A DNA stretch of 64,000 bases from the NCBI RefSeq assembly GCF_001591805.1, contig NZ_BCVP01000009.1, positions 248,001 to 312,000 of the forward strand, given 5' to 3'. The DNA is from Neobacillus novalis NBRC 102450 (GTDB lineage: Bacteria; Bacillota; Bacilli; Bacillales; Cytobacillaceae). Positions 52,544 through 61,409 of the stretch are shown one piece after another. The notes beneath the pieces are model-generated. The model did no database searches, was not told where the DNA came from, and saw nothing but the letters and a program-made list of their open reading frames with translations. The translations under genes were made by a program, and so were the position numbers. How positions within the stretch are numbered: the first letter of the stretch is position 1; every line of letters begins with the position of its first letter.

Positions 52544-54198
52544 TATATTTTAAATGAGCTCTTCAATGAAACGATTCTGTTAAAGACCAGCTTGTCGACT
52601 GTTGTATCTTTCGGGTCGACGTTGAAATAACCGTGTCTAAAGAATTGGAATTTTTCCTGCGGCCGGCTTTCTTTCATGTTTGGCTCGACAAAGCCCTGTA
52701 AGACTTCAAGTGAATGAGGATTAACGTTATCAAGGAATGTTTTCCCCTCGTCACTAGCGTTCTCTTCCGCGTCCAAAATAAGCGGTTCGTAAAGACGGAA
52801 TTCAGCTGGAACGGCATGGGCTGCTTCTACCCAATGAATCGTTCCTTTTACTTTCCTTCCTGTGAAGCCAGTACCACTCTTGGTTTCAGGATCGTAAGTG
52901 CAGCGTAACTCAACAACTTTACCGCTCGCATCCTTGACGATTTCTTCACATTTAATGAAATAGGCGTTCTTTAGGCGGACTTCATTTCCAGGGAACAGAC
53001 GGAAATATTTCTTTGGCGGTTCTTCCATGAAATCGTCCTGTTCGATATAGATTTCGCGAGAGAACGGAATTTTCCGTGAACCCATTTCGGGGTTTTCCGG
53101 ATTTATTTCCGCATCCAGCAATTCGATTTGGCCTTCCGGATAATTCGTAATGACCACTTTTAAGGGATTAATCACACCCATGGTCCGCGGCGCTTTCAAT
53201 TTTAAATCCTCACGGACAAAGTGTTCAAGCATTTGTGAATCAACCATACTGTTGTTCTTTGAAATAGCCGTTTCGCTTACAAAGGTACGAATCGATTCAG
53301 GGGTAAACCCTTTTCTTCTCATCCCAGAAATCGTCGGCATCCGCGGGTCATCCCAGCCATCCACGAACCCTTCCTCGACGAGCTGCTTAAGCTTCCGTTT
53401 ACTCATAACTGTATTCGTCACATTCAAGCGGCCAAACTCAATTTGCTGCGGCGTGTTCTCCATTTCACATTGTTCCACCACCCAATTATAAAGAGGACGC
53501 TGATCCTCGAATTCAATGGTACAGATGGAATGTGTGACACCTTCAATCGCATCTTCAAGCGGATGGGCAAAGGCATACATTGGATAAATGCACCACTTAT
53601 CGCCGGTGTTATGATGTGTGGCATGGGATATCCGGTAAATAACAGGGTCACGCAAATTAATATTTGGCGAGGACATATCAATTTTTGCCCGGAGTACCTT
53701 TTGACCATTGTCGAATTCACCGGCACGCATCCGTGCAAATAAATCAAGGTTTTCTTCGATGGTACGCTCACGGTAAGGGCTATTCTTGCCAGGCGCTGTC
53801 AGCGTGCCGCGGTATTCACGAATTTCATCAGCCGAAAGGTCATCAACAAAGGCAAGTCCTTTATTAATTAACAGTACAGCTCTTTTGTACATTTCTTCAA
53901 AATAATCGGAGGCAAATAATAAGTTATCCCATTCGAATCCAAGCCATTTGACATCTTCCTTAATCGAATTAACATATTCGATATCTTCCTTTAAAGGATT
54001 GGTATCGTCAAAGCGTAAATTGGTTTGCCCCTTAAATTCATCTGCCAAGCCAAAGTTGATGATAATCGATTTAGCGTGGCCAATATGTAAATAACCATTT
54101 GGCTCTGGCGGAAAGCGTGTCACGATTTTCTGATGCTTGCCTGATTCTAAATCTTTTATCATAATATCTTTAATAAAGTTTGATGTTTGATTGTCCAC
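52543..54198 (-). CDS. glnS: Glutaminyl-tRNA synthetase
   Basis: A 551-residue class I aminoacyl-tRNA synthetase. The HIGH motif is in [15 protein letters not shown] (residues 38-41) and the KMSKS equivalent is VMSKRKL near residue 270. FDDTNP, the [29 protein letters not shown]-type catalytic segment and the C-terminal beta-barrel anticodon-binding region ([19 protein letters not shown]) identify GlnRS rather than GluRS. I choose GTG 54198, nine bases after AAAGAGG; a TTG at 54207 would touch that site. Bacillaceae normally make Gln-tRNA by the GatCAB route, so a GlnRS is unexpected. No upstream T-box was recognised. Confidence 0.93.
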   Translation of the reverse strand: MDNQTSNFIKDIMIKDLESGKHQKIVTRFPPEPNGYLHIGHAKSIIINFGLADEFKGQTNLRFDDTNPLKEDIEYVNSIKEDVKWLGFEWDNLLFASDYFEEMYKRAVLLINKGLAFVDDLSADEIREYRGTLTAPGKNSPYRERTIEENLDLFARMRAGEFDNGQKVLRAKIDMSSPNINLRDPVIYRISHATHHNTGDKWCIYPMYAFAHPLEDAIEGVTHSICTIEFEDQRPLYNWVVEQCEMENTPQQIEFGRLNVTNTVMSKRKLKQLVEEGFVDGWDDPRMPTISGMRRKGFTPESIRTFVSETAISKNNSMVDSQMLEHFVREDLKLKAPRTMGVINPLKVVITNYPEGQIELLDAEINPENPEMGSRKIPFSREIYIEQDDFMEEPPKKYFRLFPGNEVRLKNAYFIKCEEIVKDASGKVVELRCTYDPETKSGTGFTGRKVKGTIHWVEAAHAVPAEFRLYEPLILDAEENASDEGKTFLDNVNPHSLEVLQGFVEPNMKESRPQEKFQFFRHGYFNVDPKDTTVDKLVFNRIVSLKSSFKI

Positions 54199-54447
54199 AC
54201 TTTTCAACCTCTTTCATTTGACTAGCTCCTGGCGTTGCCGGATCTTCGCCTTTCAACTTATCCTACTATTTATAAATACCATAAATATTGATTTTTTTCC
54301 ATTGTTCCCAACAATTCATCAGGAAACACAGCAATTTTAGAGGAATTTTTTATAAGTATATGAGGATAGAGAGACTGGTGAAGGGACTAAGTACATATTT
54401 TTGGGGGAATACAGACTAAAGTCGGTTCTCACGATATATTATTTGAG

Positions 54448-54715
54448 ATTTACTACCTATTTTTAGGAAATTACTACACCATTAGATGGTAATTAATGGA
54501 ATCCCTTTCGTTATCCAGTTATCTATCTACACAATTTTAGAGTTTATCTACACAAATTCAGACTTTAACTACATATATTTAAAAATTATCGACATTCGTT
54601 GGCGATTATTGGGATTTCCTTCGTTATCCAGTTATTTATCTACACAATTTTAGAGTTTATCTACATAAATTCAGACTTTAACTACATATATCAAAGAATT
54701 ATCGACATTTGCCGG
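54448..54715 (-). repeat. Array E: 21-bp repeats with a 113-bp higher-order duplication
   Basis: Units such as TCTACACAATTTTAGAGTTTA and its neighbours are 21 bp long. On the minus strand the cores read TGTGTAGATAAA, TATGTAGTTAAA and ATGTCGATAAT. A block around TTCGTTATCCAGTTAT at 54511 returns at 54624, an offset of 113 bp, the same as in array A. The whole gap 54199-54826 (about 630 bases) holds this array and A/T-rich sequence; no gene is visible. Confidence 0.85.
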
Positions 54716-54826
54716 TAAATAACTGGAAATTATTCTGGATTCCGAGAAAATAGGTCACCTATAATTGGCATGTTCCGATCCATATAGGTAAAATGGGATG
54801 TAAATATAAATAGGAGGGGAAGTTCA

Positions 54827-55813
54827 ATGCTTAAATTTGCGACAGTTGGAACAAGTTGGATTTCAGAAAGCTTTATTAAGGCAGCAATCGCAAGCAAACA
54901 GCTGCAGTTAACCGGAGTTTATTCCCGCACAGAGGAGAAGGCGAAACGGAATGCAAATACATATAACGCTCCTTATTTTTGGACTGACTTAGAGAAAATG
55001 GCGAAAAGCCCGGACTTCGAGGCAGTCTATATTGCTTCGCCCAACTCTGTTCATTTCGAACAAGCACTAACCTTTTTGAAAAATAAAAAACATGTCATCT
55101 GTGAAAAACCAATTTTTTCAAATACAGCTGAATTAACAGAAGCTTACCGGACAGCGGAGGAGAATGGCGTCTATTTATTTGAAGCGATTCGCAATATCCA
55201 TTCACCTAATTTCAATATATTAAAGGAAAAGCTCCATTTAGCAGGCAAATTGAGAAGCACGGTGCTGCCGTATATTCAATATTCCTCCCGTTATGATTTA
55301 TTTTTACAAGGGGAGGAGCCGAATATCTTCTCTGCCAAATACTCAGGAGGGGCACTTGTTGATTTAGGCGTCTATCCGCTGTATTTGGCTGTTGGCTTGT
55401 TTGGTGAGCCGAAGAAGGTTACCTATCATCCTGTGATTTTAACAAGCGGTGTGGATGGCAGCGGCACACTTGTGTTGGAATATGAAGAATTCGTCTGTAC
55501 CATTCTTTGTTCAAAGATAGCTCATTCCGAACTTCCATGTGAAATACACGGCGAGGCCGGGACATTTGTCCTTGAGGATGCAGCCCCTATTTCAGAAATA
55601 AAATTCATAGACAGCCATACGAAAGAAAGTCAAATCTTGAGTGTCGAGCAGGTAGAACAAGACATGGTTTATGAATGTATCAATTTCGCCAAAATCATTG
55701 AAATGAAAAATGTTCAGGAATACGAGCGCTTAAAAAAATGGAGCCAAATTGTCCTTCGCATTACTGAAGAGGCTAGAAAGCAGAATAACATTATTTTTGC
55801 ATCAGATAAATAA
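54827..55813 (+). CDS. Gfo/Idh/MocA-family NAD(P)-dependent oxidoreductase
   Basis: A 328-residue enzyme. The N-terminal Rossmann domain (FATVGTSWISESFIKAA; VYIASPNSVHFEQAL; HVICEKPIFSN) contains the family EKP motif with the catalytic Lys. The C-terminal GFO_IDH_MocA-type domain includes SGGALVDLGVYPLYLAVGLFG. It acts on a sugar, inositol or similar alcohol; the substrate is unknown. Start ATG 54827 behind TAGGAGGGGAAG. Monocistronic. Confidence 0.9.
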   Translation: MLKFATVGTSWISESFIKAAIASKQLQLTGVYSRTEEKAKRNANTYNAPYFWTDLEKMAKSPDFEAVYIASPNSVHFEQALTFLKNKKHVICEKPIFSNTAELTEAYRTAEENGVYLFEAIRNIHSPNFNILKEKLHLAGKLRSTVLPYIQYSSRYDLFLQGEEPNIFSAKYSGGALVDLGVYPLYLAVGLFGEPKKVTYHPVILTSGVDGSGTLVLEYEEFVCTILCSKIAHSELPCEIHGEAGTFVLEDAAPISEIKFIDSHTKESQILSVEQVEQDMVYECINFAKIIEMKNVQEYERLKKWSQIVLRITEEARKQNNIIFASDK

Positions 55814-55876
55814 TAATAAAAAAGATTTGACAGATTTAAGTCGCCAATATGACATTTTTTTGAATTGAATCTAAGC

Positions 55877-55919
55877 AATGACTTTTATCACATCCCCTGT
55901 TTTTTAGCTTCCTTATATT
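55877..55919 (+). promoter_or_regulatory. Candidate FNR-activated promoter
   Basis: AATGA-CTTTTA-TCACA (55877-55892) matches eight of ten positions of the FNR/CRP site TGTGA-N6-TCACA. A -10-like TATATT lies at 55914-55919. If transcription starts seven bases after it (55926), the site is centred at -41.5, the class II FNR position. It precedes a polyferredoxin gene. Prediction only. Confidence 0.5.
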
Positions 55920-55947
55920 TATAGTAAGGAAGAATGGAGGAATCGTG

Positions 55948-56964
55948 ATGAAGTCAAAAGCGTGGTACAGGAAACAATTGAAGCGCAAGCCGGTTCAAAT
56001 CACTAGATATGCTGTTCAGGCCGTGTTTTTATTGTTTTTACTATATGTTGGCTTGCAGTTTTATCAATTTTATCAGCATTTTGAAACACTCGGTAAAACA
56101 CCTTTTGTTGAAAGGCCGTCTGCAGTGGAAGGGTTTTTGCCAATCAGCGCCTTGGTTGCCCTTAAGGTTTGGCTGACAAGTGGTGACTTCGATGTAATCC
56201 ACCCGGCAGGTCTCACCCTGCTCGCATTTTTTGTCGGCGCAGGCATTATTTTTCGGAAGTCATTCTGCAGCTGGATTTGTCCTGTTGGTACGGCGAATGA
56301 ACTAATCGCGTGGATTGGCAGGAAAATTTTTAGAAGGAACTTTGATATGCCGCAATGGCTAGTTTGGTTTTTAACGCCAATAAAATATGTTCTGCTGTTA
56401 TTCTTTGTGGCAATGGTTATACAAATGGATACCTTCAGCGCCAAAAGTTTTCTTTTGGATCCGTATAATAAGGTTTCCGACGTAAAAATGCTATTGTTAT
56501 TCCTTAATATTGGCGGATTTACTTTGAAATTTGTCATTGTCGTCTTTATTCTCTCGTTATTCTTCAGAAACTTTTGGTGCCGGTTCCTCTGCCCGTACGG
56601 TGCATTGATTGGTCTTGGTTCCATCTTTAGAATTACAAAAATACAACGGAATGAAGACACCTGTACAAACTGCGAAATGTGCACAAAGGTTTGTCCTCAA
56701 AGATTACAAGTTCATAAGATTGAAAAAGTAAATTCACTTAATTGTTCCGCCTGTATGTCCTGTGTGGAAGCCTGCCCAGTGAAGGATACACTTAATATGA
56801 CGGTGGCAAATAAAAAGGTAAACAAATGGTTTATTCCAGTTGCCTTCTTCGTTCTGTTCTTCGTGATCATCGGGATTGCAAAAATAACCGGTCACTGGGA
56901 TACAATCGTTTCTTATACAGAATGGAAAGAATTGATTCCAGATGCACGCTATATCGGTCATTAG
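55948..56964 (+). CDS. NapH-like membrane polyferredoxin
   Basis: A 338-residue membrane iron-sulphur protein with about five helices. Two CxxxCP motifs at the membrane surface (SFCSWICPVG and FWCRFLCPYG) are followed by two 4Fe-4S ferredoxin motifs (CTNCEMCTKVCP and CSACMSCVEACP) and a last helix. This is the NapH/CcoG/NosR-type fold used in quinol-linked electron transfer to nitrate or other reductases. Start ATG 55948, seven bases after GGAGG. It is not joined to the Mo cluster (about 3.5 kb away) but may serve the same respiration under FNR control. Confidence 0.85.
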   Translation: MKSKAWYRKQLKRKPVQITRYAVQAVFLLFLLYVGLQFYQFYQHFETLGKTPFVERPSAVEGFLPISALVALKVWLTSGDFDVIHPAGLTLLAFFVGAGIIFRKSFCSWICPVGTANELIAWIGRKIFRRNFDMPQWLVWFLTPIKYVLLLFFVAMVIQMDTFSAKSFLLDPYNKVSDVKMLLLFLNIGGFTLKFVIVVFILSLFFRNFWCRFLCPYGALIGLGSIFRITKIQRNEDTCTNCEMCTKVCPQRLQVHKIEKVNSLNCSACMSCVEACPVKDTLNMTVANKKVNKWFIPVAFFVLFFVIIGIAKITGHWDTIVSYTEWKELIPDARYIGH

Positions 56965-56976
56965 AACCTCATAATT

Positions 56977-57010
56977 AAAATAGCAGCCTTGTTGGACTGC
57001 TATATTTTAT
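56977..57010 (+). terminator. Probable terminator after the polyferredoxin gene
   Basis: TAGCAG (56981-56986) pairs with CTGCTA (56996-57001), preceded by AAAA and followed by TATTTTA. It begins about 15 bases after the stop codon. Confidence 0.65.
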
Positions 57011-57110
57011 GAACGTTCAAAAAATATCCATTGTCGCGATAGATAGGTCTTAGTATTATGATTATATAGGGAATATTTTGGTATTTTTACCTTTGAGGGG
57101 GAATTGACAC

Positions 57111-57476
57111 GTGGCGAAAAAAGTTGATGACTATTCTTTAGCAGAGCTGATGGTAAGAATTGAAGAAATTTTTAATGAGAATCCAGGACCGATTCAAGGC
57201 TTCGAAGCAATTGTTCAATATGACATTCACGGTGAGGCAGAAGCAACCTATCAGCATTTTTTCCATGATGGAAAGCTGACGATTAAAGAAGGAGTAGAAG
57301 CAACTCCAAGCGTAACAATGGCATTATCCTATGATAACTTTAAAAAATTCCTCCTAGGAAAGCAAAGCGGCACGATGGCGTTATTGACAGGGAAGGTAAA
57401 AGCAAAAGGCGATATTGGCAAGGGAATGAAAATCGAAACGATTCTTCGGAAATATAATATAAAAGAACCATTCTAA
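57111..57476 (+). CDS. SCP2 sterol-binding-domain protein
   Basis: A 121-residue single-domain protein. The pattern FNENPGPIQGFEAIVQYDIHGE, ATPSVTMALSYDNFKKFLLGKQSGTMALLTGKVKAKGD is the SCP2/alkyl-sulfatase-C-like lipid-binding fold. It probably binds a fatty acid, acyl-CoA or other lipid in the cytoplasm. GTG 57111 follows TGAGGGGGAATT. Monocistronic, with its own terminator. A functional link to the acyl-CoA genes at 3-11 kb is possible but only speculative. Confidence 0.85.
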   Translation: MAKKVDDYSLAELMVRIEEIFNENPGPIQGFEAIVQYDIHGEAEATYQHFFHDGKLTIKEGVEATPSVTMALSYDNFKKFLLGKQSGTMALLTGKVKAKGDIGKGMKIETILRKYNIKEPF

Positions 57477-57483
57477 TCTTTAT

Positions 57484-57520
57484 AAAAATAGCACATTCAT
57501 ACGAGTGTGCTATTTTTATT
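57484..57520 (+). terminator. Terminator after the SCP2 gene
   Basis: AAAAATAGCACA (57484-57495) pairs with TGTGCTATTTTT (57506-57517), followed by ATTTTTT. Confidence 0.88.
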
Positions 57521-57583
57521 TTTTAAATACCTGGAGATAATGAACTATTTTTGGGGATTTAAAATGAAATAGTAAAATAATAA

Positions 57584-57612
57584 TTGACAATTTTGTTTTT
57601 AAAAAGTAATCT
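57584..57612 (+). promoter_or_regulatory. Sigma-A promoter of the second peptide transporter operon
   Basis: TTGACA (57584-57589), 17 bases, then TAATCT (57607-57612), 115 bases before the binding-protein start. The long leader contains AACCAATCGG/ (CAAGCG)GTTGGTTT segments that could form a hairpin. Confidence 0.55.
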
Positions 57613-57726
57613 TTAATTTGAGTTAACAAAACCAATCGGATTTGTCGGCTTTTGAAAATTTGCTGATGGTCAAGCGGTTGGTTTTACATTTTAAATATAA
57701 AACCAAGTAAACTGGGGGGGAATAAA

Positions 57727-59451
57727 GTGAAAAAGAGTTTGAAAGGTTTATTTAGTGTCATCATCCTTTCTATGATTCTATCTGCTTGTGCATTGGATAG
57801 TTCAAGCCAAAAAGAATCATCAGCACCGGAAAAGAAAGGGAACACGGAAAGCTCCAGTGCAACGAGCACTGAAGTAAAAGAATACAAAGCAACAAACTTG
57901 GATGCACTTCCAAATAAAACAAAGGCAAGAAAAGATACATTCATCGCGGGCATATCCGCTCCAGGTGGAGTGTTTTTGCCGTATTTCTATGAAAATGGCT
58001 GGGATGGAAACGCCACCGACCCAATGTTTGCGCCGTTGGTAAACTTAGATCCTACTGGGAAACCTGTGGGGATTTTAGCAGAGAAATGGGATGTCTCAGA
58101 TGATAAGCTTACATATACATTCCATTTGAGAAAAGGCTTGAAATTCAGTGATGGTTCGCCATTAACAGCTGATGATGTCGCATTTACCTTAACGTTATTA
58201 CATGACCCGGCTTATGCTGGGGAACAAGATATTTCACTTACTGCTATTAAAGGCGGTAAGGAATATAAAGAAGGCAAAGCGAAATCGATTGAAGGAATTA
58301 AAGTAGTAGATAAAGAGACAATTACTATTACAACTGAAGAAGTGAATGCAAAATCTCTTCTGATTTTAGGCGGACAGGTATTATCGAAAGCTTATTATGG
58401 AAAAGACTATCAATTTGGTAAACTGGATTATTTAAAAGAACTTTATCCGAAGCCGCTTGGTGCTGGGCCATACAAATTTGTTAAGTATGTGCCAGGCCAA
58501 GAAATTCGTTATGTTGCCAATGAACATTACTATGCTGGCACGCCAAAAACGAAGAATTTAATCTTTAAAGTAATTGATACTTCAACTTCTCTTCAATTGT
58601 TTGAAACAGGTGAACTTGATTATGCCGGTTTCTCTGCAGATGATGATACAGTAGAACAATTGAAAAGTTTAGGATTTGCGAATCTTGAAGTTGGTCCGGT
58701 TAATGACTATGGTTTTATTTATGTCAACAATTCACGTCCACAGTTCAAGGATAAAACAGTAAGGCAAGCTCTAGTCTATGGATTGGACCGCCAAAAAATT
58801 GTTGATGTGAAATTTAAAGGCTATGGATCTGTTGCGAATGTCCCAGTTTCTAAAGTTTCATGGGCCTATAATGATGAAGGTATTAACAAGTATGAATTTA
58901 ATGCTAAAAAAGCGAAGGAATTACTTGATCAAGCCGGCTGGAAGGTTGGTTCTGACGGTATTCGTGAAAAGGATGGCAAAAAATTCGTGATTCGTTACTT
59001 AACGAGGACGGCTGATGATCCAATCATCCCGATTGCAAAAGAAAACTATCAGGATATCGGAATAAAATTTGAACCAGAAATTATGGACTTTAATGCGATT
59101 GTTGCCAAATTAGGCACAAAGGATTATGATTTTGCAGCCGTGTCCACTTCACAAATTTTAGATCCAAGTGACCCGGTTGAGGAGTTTGCAACAGGTAACG
59201 CAAATAATGCGGCAGGCTATTCTAACCCTAAAGTAGATGAATTAATTAAAAAGGGGTTAAATACGCTGGATCTTGAAAAACGTAAAGTTATTTACCATGA
59301 TCTCTATAAAGAATTAAATGATGACCCACCTGTCATTCTGATTCACTATCGTCAAAGTGCAAAAGCAATCAGCGGCCAAATCGAAGGCTTACATCCTGAC
59401 AACTTTACAGGCATTAGCGCTAGCTTGCCAAACATTTCGATTAAAAAGTAA
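57727..59451 (+). CDS. Peptide/nickel-type ABC transporter binding lipoprotein (second system)
   Basis: A 574-residue SBP family 5 protein with lipobox LSAC (Cys21) and a Ser/Glu/Lys-rich linker. The family segment FHLRKGLKFSDGSPLTADDVAFTL and later KDKTVRQALVYGLDRQKIVDV are intact. It starts at GTG 57727 behind a G-rich site (GGGGGG). It heads a five-gene transporter followed by a KynB-like cyclase gene. It is diverged from the binding protein at 13312, with a clearly different ligand site region, so the two transporters probably have different substrates. Confidence 0.92.
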   Translation: MKKSLKGLFSVIILSMILSACALDSSSQKESSAPEKKGNTESSSATSTEVKEYKATNLDALPNKTKARKDTFIAGISAPGGVFLPYFYENGWDGNATDPMFAPLVNLDPTGKPVGILAEKWDVSDDKLTYTFHLRKGLKFSDGSPLTADDVAFTLTLLHDPAYAGEQDISLTAIKGGKEYKEGKAKSIEGIKVVDKETITITTEEVNAKSLLILGGQVLSKAYYGKDYQFGKLDYLKELYPKPLGAGPYKFVKYVPGQEIRYVANEHYYAGTPKTKNLIFKVIDTSTSLQLFETGELDYAGFSADDDTVEQLKSLGFANLEVGPVNDYGFIYVNNSRPQFKDKTVRQALVYGLDRQKIVDVKFKGYGSVANVPVSKVSWAYNDEGINKYEFNAKKAKELLDQAGWKVGSDGIREKDGKKFVIRYLTRTADDPIIPIAKENYQDIGIKFEPEIMDFNAIVAKLGTKDYDFAAVSTSQILDPSDPVEEFATGNANNAAGYSNPKVDELIKKGLNTLDLEKRKVIYHDLYKELNDDPPVILIHYRQSAKAISGQIEGLHPDNFTGISASLPNISIKK

Positions 59452-59456
59452 CCAAT

Positions 59457-59487
59457 AAAGTGCCTAGCGGATGAAGCTAGGCACTTT
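59457..59487 (+). other. Intercistronic hairpin between binding protein and permease genes
   Basis: AAAGTGCCTAGC (59457-59468) pairs with GCTAGGCACTTT (59476-59487), a 12-bp perfect stem starting six bases after the binding-protein stop. Only GTTCTG follows, so it is probably an mRNA stabiliser or partial terminator. Confidence 0.6.
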
Positions 59488-59509
59488 GTTCTGTGGAGGT
59501 GGAGAGTAT

Positions 59510-60466
59510 ATGAAACAGTATGTATTACAACGATTTTTACAAATGATTGTCATTTTATTCGGGACCTCATTTATCATTTTCTTCTTGTTTGCGATGCTGC
59601 CAGGGGATTATATTGATTCAAACATATCTTTAACACCGCAAAGAGCGCAAGAATTAAAGGCCCTTTATGGGTTAGACCAACCAGTGTTACAAAGGTACTT
59701 TAAATGGCTTGGAAATGCTTTGCACGGTGATTTTGGCTACTCATTAAAGCATCAGGAAAACGTGTTATCGCTATTAAATAAGTATGTCTGGAATTCCTTT
59801 TTTGTTGCGATTTTGGCTCTGTTTTTAACGTGGTCCATTGCTCTAGTATCGGGTGTTATCTCTGCCATCAAGCAGTACTCTTGGTTTGATGGTTTCGTGA
59901 CATTTTTTGTGTTTGCAGCTATGTCATTCCCGTCGTTTTTTATTAGTTTACTTTTTATCAAATGGTTCGGTGTGGACCTGCAGATCCTGCCAATCGGAGG
60001 GATGATCGATACGGGAAGTGATAGTACGGGGCTGGCCCATCTTCTTGAAGTAGGCAAGCATATGATTCTGCCAGTGACCATATTAACCCTGCTTAGCATT
60101 GGCTCATTAACGCGTTATTTTCGAACAGGGATGCTCGAGGTTATTCGCCAGGACTATATTCGAACGGCACGAGCGAAAGGCTTGAAGGAACGTGTGGTTA
60201 TTTTTAAACATGCATTGAAGAATGCGATTCTACCAGCAATCACGCTGCTTGCCTTTGAATTGCCAGGTCTGTTTTCCGGGGCGATTATTATGGAGCAAAT
60301 CTTTAATTGGCCTGGTGTCGGCCGAATTCAGCTGGAATCAGTTAGTTTCCGGGACTATCCTGTCTTAATGGCCTTTACGATGTTTTTGTCGTGTCTCACG
60401 ATTATCGGGAACTTTTTAGCGGATGTAACCTACGCTGCTGTAGATCCAAGAATTAGATTGAAATAA
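59510..60466 (+). CDS. Peptide ABC transporter permease (DppB-like, second system)
   Basis: A 318-residue permease with six predicted helices. The N-terminus KQYVLQRFLQMIVILFGTSF is typical of DppB, and the EAA loop is YIRTARAKGLKERVVIFKHALKNA. I place the start at ATG 59510 behind GGAGGTGGAG; the upstream ATG at 59471 lies inside the hairpin and has no ribosome binding site. Confidence 0.93.
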   Translation: MKQYVLQRFLQMIVILFGTSFIIFFLFAMLPGDYIDSNISLTPQRAQELKALYGLDQPVLQRYFKWLGNALHGDFGYSLKHQENVLSLLNKYVWNSFFVAILALFLTWSIALVSGVISAIKQYSWFDGFVTFFVFAAMSFPSFFISLLFIKWFGVDLQILPIGGMIDTGSDSTGLAHLLEVGKHMILPVTILTLLSIGSLTRYFRTGMLEVIRQDYIRTARAKGLKERVVIFKHALKNAILPAITLLAFELPGLFSGAIIMEQIFNWPGVGRIQLESVSFRDYPVLMAFTMFLSCLTIIGNFLADVTYAAVDPRIRLK

Positions 60467-60479
60467 GGAGGGAAGCAGA

Positions 60480-61400
60480 ATGGACACTCCAAATCCGATT
60501 GTAAATAAACAGGTGAAGACAGTTGTGAAATCACCTTCGATCTGGAAGCAAACCTTTCGCCGCTTAAAAAAGAATAAATTAGCGATGATCAGCTTGTTCT
60601 TTTTACTATTTATGTTTTTGCTTAGCTTCATCGGGCCGTATTTTTCCCCGTACATTCTCGACAGGACGAATGTAGCGAATATGAATCAGCCTCCAAGTGC
60701 AGCGCATTGGCTTGGGACAGATAATTACGGGCGGGATGTACTAACTCGACTCATGATGGCGGGGCAAATCTCGTTAACCATCGGGATTGCCGCAATGGTA
60801 TTATCGGTTATGATCGGTTCCTTGTTAGGGGCGATTTCAGGTTTTTACCGTGGTGTTGTTGATATGGTCATTATGCGGATAGCTGATATTCTTATGTCCA
60901 TTCCTGGCTTGCCGCTGCTCTTGATATTAGCAGCCATTTTATCAGAATGGAAAGTTCCGGCTGAATACCGTCTTTATATTATTATGATTATGCTTAGCTT
61001 TGTTGGCTGGCCGGGACTTGCACGGTTAGTTCGAGGCCAGATTTTATCATTGAAAGAACAGCCTTTTATGCAGGCAACAGAAGTGCTTGGTTTAAGTGAT
61101 CGCCGGAAAATTTTACATCATCTAATTCCAAACACGGTTCCGCTTCTCTTGGTTGTGGCAACCTTGAACGTTGCGGGCTCCATTTTGAGCGAGTCCGCCC
61201 TTAGCTTTCTCGGGCTTGGCGTAGTTCCGCCAACACCATCATGGGGGAATATGATGGATGCGGCCAATAACTTCATGGATTTTAGGAAACGGCCATGGCT
61301 GTGGATTCCACCGGGAACAGCTATTTTTCTAACGGTTGTTTCGATTAATTTACTAGGAGACGGACTGAGGGACGCGCTTGATCCGAAAATGAGAAGGTAG
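60480..61400 (+). CDS. Peptide ABC transporter permease (DppC-like, second system)
   Basis: A 306-residue permease. A basic N-terminus precedes six helices; AHWLGTDNYGRDVLTRL is the DppC signature, and the EAA loop contains ATEVLGLSDRRKILHHLIPN. Start ATG 60480 behind AAGGAGGGAAGCAGA. Partner of the DppB-like subunit encoded 13 bases upstream. Confidence 0.93.
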   Translation: MDTPNPIVNKQVKTVVKSPSIWKQTFRRLKKNKLAMISLFFLLFMFLLSFIGPYFSPYILDRTNVANMNQPPSAAHWLGTDNYGRDVLTRLMMAGQISLTIGIAAMVLSVMIGSLLGAISGFYRGVVDMVIMRIADILMSIPGLPLLLILAAILSEWKVPAEYRLYIIMIMLSFVGWPGLARLVRGQILSLKEQPFMQATEVLGLSDRRKILHHLIPNTVPLLLVVATLNVAGSILSESALSFLGLGVVPPTPSWGNMMDAANNFMDFRKRPWLWIPPGTAIFLTVVSINLLGDGLRDALDPKMRR

Positions 61401-61409
61401 GGATATCGA

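Noticed and set aside
54199-54300. T-box leader before glnS
   Set aside because: I found no T-box sequence or terminator/antiterminator pair in the minus-strand leader.
56073-56684. A 203-codon minus-strand frame inside the polyferredoxin gene
   Set aside because: Fully antisense to a gene with clear ferredoxin motifs and with no recognisable domain or ribosome binding site.
59471-59509. Upstream ATG as start of the second DppB-like permease
   Set aside because: It lies inside the intercistronic hairpin and has no ribosome binding site, whereas ATG 59510 has GGAGGTGG at good spacing.
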